The translations under genes and the position numbers were made by a program. Below are positions 5,385-10,568 of a stretch of 10,568 nt of DNA, piece after piece. The notes under the pieces were generated by a model. It saw only the letters and a list, made by a program, of their open reading frames with translations. It searched no databases and was not told the origin of the DNA. The stretch is from an uncultured Candidatus Melainabacteria bacterium (GTDB taxonomy: Bacteria; Cyanobacteriota; Vampirovibrionia; Gastranaerophilales; Gastranaerophilaceae). The stretch spans positions 1 to 10,568 of the forward strand of contig CAMHMW010000054.1 in NCBI GenBank assembly GCA_946186335.1. The letters are read 5' to 3'. The number at the start of each line of letters is the position of its first letter. Position 1 is the stretch's first letter.

Positions 5385-6871
5385 CTCAGAGTCCTTTCTA
5401 TAATTCGCCGCCCGTTTTTGGTGAAATATCCGATTATTCCGAAATTGTCGGGAATATCCGAAAAATACGGTATCGGAGCCTGAACCTTGCTCAGAAATTT
5501 AAACAATTCGGTTTTTCTGAGTTTATCAACATGCAGCAAAACATCTTCTATAACACTTCTCTTTTGTGATTCTATCCACATAACCCCTCTGTTAAATCCT
5601 TGAAAAAGAGGTGTCTTTTCTGATTCTTTCAAATAAATATCTATATGGTCAGTGCTTATGTCAAATCTGGGATTTAACCGTTTTTCACTGTCGCCGTAAC
5701 ATAACAAGCCCAAGAGCGGTTTGTATTTTTCTCTTATGTTTCTGTCGTTTGAAAAATACTGCATAAAATCGCTTTCATCCTCGCAGGAATATTTTATGAG
5801 AGTTTTTATAAATTCAAACTGCTTTGCGGTATTCCAAGAATTAAAATCTTCTTTGAGAGTCTGCCTTAAAATAATTTTATTTTTCTGCTCACGACCGCTT
5901 GAAACAGCATTTTTCATCGCCTGCATCTGAGCAACATTTGAAAATCTGTAAAAATCGCTGTTTTCAATCTGTTTCACAAGTTCTTCAAAAATCTGTGATG
6001 TAATAAGTTTTTTCCCGTCCCTAACAGATTCAATAAAGTATGCAAAATTTTTGACATTTTCCTTGTTCAAAGCGTGAAGGGAATCATCATATTTCCTTTT
6101 GGGCAAAAGACCAGCAACATTTATATTAAATTCTGATGCCCTGATTAAATCCAAATATTCCTCCCGAACATTTCGGCTCATTCTGTCAGGGTCTAATTTA
6201 ACGGATTTTGTAACCCCATTAAGCCGTTCAATATAGTCTTTAACCTGATTTATAGTCATAATTGTCGGAAATGAAGTGTCATGATTATAACTCAAAACTC
6301 TCTGGTCTGTTAAAAACCACAGGCGGTTTTTGAAATTGGCAACAATTTCTTCATCCTTGCCCTCACCCCAAATTTTTGCGGCATCTCCTCGCAGAATGAC
6401 AAATGCCTTATCCAAATCACTTCCGGGAAGCGCCATTCCCTTGCCGACAGAACATGTTCCGTCATAACCTGCGGCAATTACATCATATTTATAATCATTA
6501 AACTCTCCGGTAACTGCCCTTAAACTTCTGACAAATTCGTTTTCTATATTTAATGAAACTGCCCTCAAATCTGGAAATTTCGTGACCTTTTTGTAATGTT
6601 CCATAAAAGCACGTTTGTCTTTTGTCAAAATTATTTCATCAAGAAAACTCAGATTATGGTTCCGGATATCTTTATTCTTCGGTGCAAAAGCATCATCATG
6701 AATATCAAGATAACTGCCGTTTGAAAGTCTGTCATAGTTTTCGATATTATCATTTGTGAGGTTCAAATACTCAGGAGTACCTTTGAAAGTCACAGGACGT
6801 GTGTTGTTCCTTTTGTAATTTTCCAGAACAGAACAATGACTGTCAAAACCTACGGCTGCTGCTACTTTCAT
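5381..6871 (-). CDS. Putative nucleotidyltransferase-like protein (496 aa)
   Basis: I do not recognise the family as a whole. Residues about 131-162 read like the Pol beta-type nucleotidyltransferase core: a strand (DVIAAGYD), then GTCSVGKG, then PGSDLDKAFVIL with D152 and D154 placed as metal ligands. The layout resembles minimal, OAS- and CD-NTase-like enzymes. A third carboxylate is not obvious: INVAGLLP (about 250-257) sits where such enzymes often have a D-containing strand but has no Asp, so activity is uncertain. The rest is probably helical and unlike anything I know. Near the N-terminus is VTFKG (27-31), a kind of motif I recall from Gastranaerophilales proteins. ATG 6871 has GGGTGAT just upstream; a GTG at 6880 would add three residues. 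It is first in an operon with the PHP gene and has a near-consensus promoter. Confidence 0.6.
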   Translation of the reverse strand: MKVAAAVGFDSHCSVLENYKRNNTRPVTFKGTPEYLNLTNDNIENYDRLSNGSYLDIHDDAFAPKNKDIRNHNLSFLDEIILTKDKRAFMEHYKKVTKFPDLRAVSLNIENEFVRSLRAVTGEFNDYKYDVIAAGYDGTCSVGKGMALPGSDLDKAFVILRGDAAKIWGEGKDEEIVANFKNRLWFLTDQRVLSYNHDTSFPTIMTINQVKDYIERLNGVTKSVKLDPDRMSRNVREEYLDLIRASEFNINVAGLLPKRKYDDSLHALNKENVKNFAYFIESVRDGKKLITSQIFEELVKQIENSDFYRFSNVAQMQAMKNAVSSGREQKNKIILRQTLKEDFNSWNTAKQFEFIKTLIKYSCEDESDFMQYFSNDRNIREKYKPLLGLLCYGDSEKRLNPRFDISTDHIDIYLKESEKTPLFQGFNRGVMWIESQKRSVIEDVLLHVDKLRKTELFKFLSKVQAPIPYFSDIPDNFGIIGYFTKNGRRIIERTLR

Positions 6872-6914
6872 ATCACCCACAAGACTGCTTAACTAAAAGA
6901 CCTTTATACACTCG

Positions 6915-6943
6915 AATATATCCTCAAAATATATCTTTGTCAA
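6915..6943 (-). promoter_or_regulatory. Near-consensus promoter of the nucleotidyltransferase/PHP operon
   Basis: On the minus strand a perfect TTGACA (6938-6943) and TATATT (6915-6920) are separated by the optimal 17 bases. Transcription would begin near 6908, leaving a leader of about 37 bases before ATG 6871. No operator-like palindrome overlaps it. Confidence 0.85.
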
Positions 6944-6991
6944 GTTGTTAAGAGGTTTAAAAACATTTTCTTATAGGAATATATTACACTC

Positions 6992-7020
6992 TTTAATTAT
7001 AAATGTTTTTATGGTATTCT
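6992..7020 (+). promoter_or_regulatory. Candidate promoter of the serine operon
   Basis: TTTAAT (6992-6997) and TATTCT (7015-7020) are 17 bases apart, and TGG directly before the -10 makes an extended -10 element. The match is weaker than that of the divergent promoter 50 bases away. Predicted start is near 7027, about 26 bases before the ATG. Confidence 0.45.
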
Positions 7021-7052
7021 GTAAGCATGGATTGATTAGGAGGAGTTATAAG

Positions 7053-8207
7053 ATGAGGGATAAAACTTTTTTAATGATACCGGGACCTACACCTGTTCCC
7101 GAAAGTGTTATGTTAGAGATTGCAAAACATCCGATAGGACACAGAAGCAGCGAATTTTCAAAGATTTTGCATAACGTATATCAAAATCTTAAATACGTTT
7201 TCAGAACCGAAAATGATGTTTTTGTTTATACATCGAGCGGTACGGGTGCAATGTGCGGAGCGCTGGAAAATCTTATCAATGAAGGCGATCATGTTTTATC
7301 TTTGGTTTTGGGTAATTTCGGAAACCGTTGGGCAAAAATTGCCGAATCTCGCGGTGCAATAGTTGAAAAAATTGAAGTAGGAACAGGGGAAGTTATTGAC
7401 CCTGAAGTTTTGAGAAAAAGACTTGCGCAAGACACCGAAAAGAAAATAAAAATCGTAACCCTGACACACAGCGAAACCTCAACAGGGGCTGCAAACGATG
7501 TTAAAACCCTCTGCTCAATAATCAGAGAACACGGTGCATTATCAGTTGTTGACGGGGTTACATCAGTTTGTGCAATGGAATGCAAGCCTGACGAATGGGG
7601 AATTGATGTTCTTGTTTCAGGCTCACAAAAAGGCTTTATGATTCCTCCGGGATTGGCTTTTCTTGTTGCAAACGAAAGAGCATGGAAAGTTTACGAGCAA
7701 TGCAAACACCCGAGTTTCTATTTTGACTGGGCTGCTCACAGAAAATCAGTTCAGGCTGATTCAACACCTTTCACCCCTGCTGTTAATCTGTTTGCGGGTT
7801 TAGACAAAGCTCTTGAAATGATTAAAGATGAAGGTATTGAAAACATGAATGCCCGTCATGCCCGTCACTGCAAAGCATTAAGAAATGCAATAAGAGCAAT
7901 AGGACTTGAACTTGTGGTTAAAGATGACAAAAATGCAAGTCACTCAATAACCTCAATTCTTCCGCCGGAAGGCATTTCTGTTCCCGACATAAGAAAAGTT
8001 ATAAAAGAAGATTTTGATATTGTTGTTGCAAACGGTCAAAACGCATTAAAAGACAAAATTTTCAGAATGGGAACATTAGGATTTGTCTGTGACAGAGATT
8101 TGATTTCGGCTGTTGGCGCACTCGAGGCAACTTTATACAAACTAGGTTACAAGTTTGACTTAGGTTCAGGGGTTGCAACAGTAATCAAAGAACTTGCACA
8201 GGGATAA
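7053..8207 (+). CDS. Class V aminotransferase, probable phosphoserine aminotransferase (384 aa)
   Basis: This is a PLP-dependent fold type I enzyme of the serine-glyoxylate/alanine-glyoxylate aminotransferase group. The N-terminus reads MIPGPTPVP, as usual for this group. SGTGAM (62-67) binds the PLP phosphate, D168 in VVDGVTS contacts the pyridine nitrogen, K193 in SGSQKGF forms the Schiff base, and R338 in FRMGTLG should hold the substrate carboxylate. It is complete. Its place ahead of serA and serB indicates that it does the SerC step (3-phosphohydroxypyruvate plus glutamate to phosphoserine), although the sequence is not of classical SerC type; class V enzymes of this kind replace SerC in some other lineages. 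Serine-pyruvate or alanine-glyoxylate transamination is the alternative. The start at 7053 has AGGAGG (7038-7043) nine bases ahead. A 36-codon upstream extension of the frame is rejected because it crosses the promoter region. Confidence 0.88.
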   Translation: MRDKTFLMIPGPTPVPESVMLEIAKHPIGHRSSEFSKILHNVYQNLKYVFRTENDVFVYTSSGTGAMCGALENLINEGDHVLSLVLGNFGNRWAKIAESRGAIVEKIEVGTGEVIDPEVLRKRLAQDTEKKIKIVTLTHSETSTGAANDVKTLCSIIREHGALSVVDGVTSVCAMECKPDEWGIDVLVSGSQKGFMIPPGLAFLVANERAWKVYEQCKHPSFYFDWAAHRKSVQADSTPFTPAVNLFAGLDKALEMIKDEGIENMNARHARHCKALRNAIRAIGLELVVKDDKNASHSITSILPPEGISVPDIRKVIKEDFDIVVANGQNALKDKIFRMGTLGFVCDRDLISAVGALEATLYKLGYKFDLGSGVATVIKELAQG

Positions 8208-8255
8208 ATTAAAATAAACGCAAGCCGAGATTCTTCACCGGCAAGAAAGGACGAT

Positions 8256-9848
8256 ATGAAAGTATTAGTAACAGATAAAATAAATGAAGCGGCAGGCAGA
8301 ATAATTGAAGCCGCAGCACAGGTAGATTTTTTACCGACAATGAGCGAAGATGAACTTGTTAAAATCATCGGAGATTACGATGCTTTAATGGTAAGAAGCC
8401 AGACAAAAGTAACCCCGAAAATTATTGAAGCGGGTAAAAATCTGAAAATTATCGGCAGAGCAGGTGTCGGAGTTGACAATATTGATTTGGATTCAGCAAC
8501 CCAACGCGGTATTATTGTTGTAAATTCACCTGACGGCAACACTATGGCTGCTGCCGAACACACCATAGCACTTATGCTTGCTATGGCTCGTAACATTGCA
8601 CCCGCCGCAACCTCCACAAAAGAGGGCAAATGGGACAGGTCAAAATTTACGGGCTGCGAATTGTACAAAAAAACTCTCGGCATAATCGGTTTTGGTAAAA
8701 TCGGTTCTCATGTCGGGGAAGTTGCCTTGTCTTTGGGTATGAAAGTTATTGTTTATGATCCTTTCACCTCAAAAGAAGTTGTTGAAAAATTCGGCGGGGA
8801 ATACGTTGAAAATCTTGACAATTTCTGGGGAAAATGCGATTTTATAACCGTTCACGTTCCGAAAACAAAAGATACCCTCAATATGATTAACAAAGACACT
8901 ATCGCAAAAATGAAAAAAGGGGTACGCCTTGTTAACTGTGCGAGAGGAGGCATCATAAACGAAACAGACCTCAAAGATGCAATAAATTCGGGCTATGTGG
9001 CATCTGCTGCAATTGATGTTTACGAAAACGAACCCAATATTACAGAATGTCCGTTACTGGAATGTCAGGGAAATATCGTTTTGACACCTCATTTGGGCGC
9101 AAGCACACAGGAAGCACAGATGAATGTTGCAATAGATGTAGCCGAACAAATCAAAGAGGTTCTCTCAGGCGGTTCAGCATCCTCGGCTGTCAATATTCCG
9201 TCTTTAAGACCTGACAAACTTGAACCGGTTAAAGATTATATGCAGATTGCGGAAAATACGGGTGAACTTGCCGTTCAGTTGTCTAACGGTGCGGTTAAAA
9301 CTATTGAAATAACGGCAGACGGAGATTTGGCTGATTTGGACATTCAGCCGCTTGAAGTTGCGGTATTAAAAGGTATTTTATCTTCAAGACTCGAGGGTGT
9401 AAACTATGTCAATGCTCCTGTTATCGCTAAAAAACGCGGTATTGATATTATTTCAACACGTTCAAAAGTTAAATCAAGTTTTGCGGGACGTGTTACGGTA
9501 AAACTCACGACGGATAAAGAAGTTACCGTTGTTGCAGGCGCACTGATAACAAAGGATATACCGAGAATTGTTAAGATAAACGATTACGAAACAAGTATCA
9601 GACCCGAAAGACACGAACTGTTTGTTCCTCATACAAACAAACCGTCAATGATTGCACAGGTTGCAAAAGTTATCGGCGAAAAGGGTATAAACATCGGTTC
9701 TATGAACGTTGTACAGAAAAACGACAAGCACGAAGATTCAATAATGGTTATCAATATTGATTCTCCCGTCGGAGATGATGTCTTAAACGCTATTTCTAAA
9801 ATTGACGGGGTTCACAACCCGAAATACATCAACTTAACGGTGGGATAA
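8256..9848 (+). CDS. serA: D-3-phosphoglycerate dehydrogenase (530 aa)
   Basis: It oxidises 3-phosphoglycerate to 3-phosphohydroxypyruvate with NAD, the first step of serine synthesis. It is the long form, with catalytic and NAD domains, an intervening (ASB) domain of about 315-450, and a C-terminal ACT domain of about 455-530. Key residues are GRAGVGVDN (67-75), the dinucleotide motif GFGKIG (145-150) with D168 ending the next strand (NAD rather than NADP), R230 in NCARGG, E259 in YENEP and the catalytic H279 in TPHLGAS. In the ACT domain the usual Pro-Gly of the ligand loop is Pro-Ser (P463, S464 in TNKPSMI), which may change serine feedback. AAAGGA (8246-8251) lies four bases ahead of the ATG. 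The gene follows the aminotransferase by 48 bases and abuts serB with no gap. Confidence 0.96.
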   Translation: MKVLVTDKINEAAGRIIEAAAQVDFLPTMSEDELVKIIGDYDALMVRSQTKVTPKIIEAGKNLKIIGRAGVGVDNIDLDSATQRGIIVVNSPDGNTMAAAEHTIALMLAMARNIAPAATSTKEGKWDRSKFTGCELYKKTLGIIGFGKIGSHVGEVALSLGMKVIVYDPFTSKEVVEKFGGEYVENLDNFWGKCDFITVHVPKTKDTLNMINKDTIAKMKKGVRLVNCARGGIINETDLKDAINSGYVASAAIDVYENEPNITECPLLECQGNIVLTPHLGASTQEAQMNVAIDVAEQIKEVLSGGSASSAVNIPSLRPDKLEPVKDYMQIAENTGELAVQLSNGAVKTIEITADGDLADLDIQPLEVAVLKGILSSRLEGVNYVNAPVIAKKRGIDIISTRSKVKSSFAGRVTVKLTTDKEVTVVAGALITKDIPRIVKINDYETSIRPERHELFVPHTNKPSMIAQVAKVIGEKGINIGSMNVVQKNDKHEDSIMVINIDSPVGDDVLNAISKIDGVHNPKYINLTVG

Positions 9849-10475
9849 ATGACAAACAAACTTGCGGTATTTGATTTTGATTCAACCCTTATGGACGGGG
9901 AAACTCTGGAATTTTTCGCCCGTGAAATCGGTATCGGCGAAAAAGTTAAAGCGATTACCGACAGAGCGATGCGCGGAGAATTGGACTTTTTTGAAAGTCT
10001 GACCGAACGTGTTTCATTTTTAAAGGGATTACCTGTTTCAAAAGTTGATGAAATATGCAAATCTTTGCCGCTTATGAACGGTGCAAGAGAGGTTGTATCA
10101 GGCTTGAAAGACAGAGGATATAAGGTCGTTTGTTTTTCTGGCGGGTTCAGAAACGCTACGGAATTATTTGCACAAACTTTAAACTTAGACGGAGAATTTG
10201 CAAATATTCTTCACTCCAAAGACGGTGTTCTTACAGGACTTGTCGGGGGCGAGATGATGTTCAATGACAGTAAAGGAAAGATGTTGAAGCGTTTGCAGAA
10301 ATTACTGGATGTGAATGAAGAAAACACTCTTGCCGTCGGGGACGGGGCTAATGATTTGAGTATGTTCAAATACAGCGCAAAAAGAGTTGCATTCTGCGCC
10401 AAACCCATATTAAAAGAAAGCGCAAATATAATAATTGAAGAAAAAGACCTGAGCAAAATTTTAGAATATATTTAG
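9849..10475 (+). CDS. serB: Phosphoserine phosphatase (208 aa)
   Basis: It removes phosphate from phosphoserine, the last step of serine synthesis. This is a HAD-superfamily enzyme of the short SerB type without an ACT extension. Motif I is FDFDSTLMDGE, with nucleophile D9 and acid/base D11. Motif II is CFSGGF with S97, motif III lysine is K142 or K144 in SKGK, and motif IV is GDGANDLSM with D165 and D169. The cap begins with ETLEFFA (18-24). The ATG follows the serA stop directly (TAAATG); the only ribosome-site candidate is GGTGGG (9839-9844) within the end of serA, four bases ahead, so translation is probably coupled to serA. Homoserine-phosphate or another small phosphomonoester is possible, but the operon argues for phosphoserine. 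Confidence 0.93.
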   Translation: MTNKLAVFDFDSTLMDGETLEFFAREIGIGEKVKAITDRAMRGELDFFESLTERVSFLKGLPVSKVDEICKSLPLMNGAREVVSGLKDRGYKVVCFSGGFRNATELFAQTLNLDGEFANILHSKDGVLTGLVGGEMMFNDSKGKMLKRLQKLLDVNEENTLAVGDGANDLSMFKYSAKRVAFCAKPILKESANIIIEEKDLSKILEYI

Positions 10476-10511
10476 TAATTATATCCTATTTTGCACCAAA
10501 TTTACTAAAAA

Positions 10512-10568
10512 CCTCGTCATTCAGAGGGCTTTAGCCCGAAGAATCTGTTTTATATAGTAGATTCTTCG
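10512..10568. repeat. Palindromic repeat element, cut by the window end
   Basis: From CCTCGTCATTCAGAG the sequence runs through the small palindrome GGGCTTTAGCCC (10526-10537). A 10-bp inverted pair follows, CGAAGAATCT (10537-10546) with AGATTCTTCG (10559-10568), around a 12-base AT-rich loop. The layout suggests the window shows only the left half of a larger hairpin, whose right half would be the reverse complement of 10512-10536. The wording (GTCATT...GAAGAATCT) is like intergenic repeats known from many genomes. No other terminator is seen behind serB, so it may also end the serine operon. Confidence 0.75.

Noticed and set aside
6945..7052. 36-codon N-terminal extension of the aminotransferase frame
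   Set aside because: It overlaps the candidate promoter, and the strong AGGAGG site (7038-7043) belongs to ATG 7053, where family similarity begins (MIPGPTP).
8224..8242. GCCG/CGGC hairpin and GATTCTTC word between the aminotransferase and serA
   Set aside because: The 4-bp stem is short, and the match to the end-of-window repeat is only eight bases without the rest of the element.
1..10568. CRISPR array, phage or insertion sequence
   Set aside because: No regularly spaced repeats, integrase, transposase or phage structural gene is present.

Overview
The window is an ordinary-looking but gene-dense chromosomal stretch from an AT-rich bacterium. It carries one tRNA gene, seven well-supported protein genes, and one small gene (58 codons) that a length cut-off would easily miss. 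No phage, plasmid, transposase or CRISPR sequence is visible. The tRNA lacks an encoded CCA. Most genes have good Shine-Dalgarno sites, and sigma-70-type promoters can be recognised. The style of the proteins (short lysine- and asparagine-rich N-termini, a VTFKG motif near the start of one) reminds me of the gut cyanobacteria-related Gastranaerophilales/Melainabacteria. That assignment is recollection plus inference, not proof; a low-GC Firmicute cannot be excluded by eye.

Layout. 41-215, minus strand: tRNA-Asn(GUU) with its own promoter and a terminator hairpin. 216-745: a 530-base gene-free stretch unusually full of inverted repeats, including three related REP-like units. 746-2413, plus: a large TPR-repeat protein. 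2410-3405, minus: an NAD-type isocitrate dehydrogenase whose stop codon overlaps the TPR stop, and whose ribosome binding site lies in one arm of a strong inverted repeat. 3675-3851, plus: the 58-residue orphan protein, ending at a terminator (3943-3966) that may serve both strands. 3969-6871, minus: a two-gene operon in which an uncharacterised protein with a nucleotidyltransferase-like GS...DLD motif overlaps by four bases (ATGA) a PHP-type metallophosphoesterase with an unusual N-terminal extension. A near-consensus promoter (TTGACA, 17 bases, TATATT) drives it. 7053-10475, plus, divergent: a compact serine biosynthesis operon of class V aminotransferase, SerA and SerB. 10512-10568: half of a palindromic repeat cut by the window end.

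How the genes work together. The three serine genes make up the complete phosphorylated pathway: 3-phosphoglycerate to phosphohydroxypyruvate (SerA), to phosphoserine (the aminotransferase, as a stand-in for classical SerC), to serine (SerB). The isocitrate dehydrogenase would supply 2-oxoglutarate, hence the glutamate that usually donates the amino group. The nucleotidyltransferase-like/PHP pair is the least explained unit and the best candidate for an undescribed system; a modification-and-removal function is only a hypothesis.
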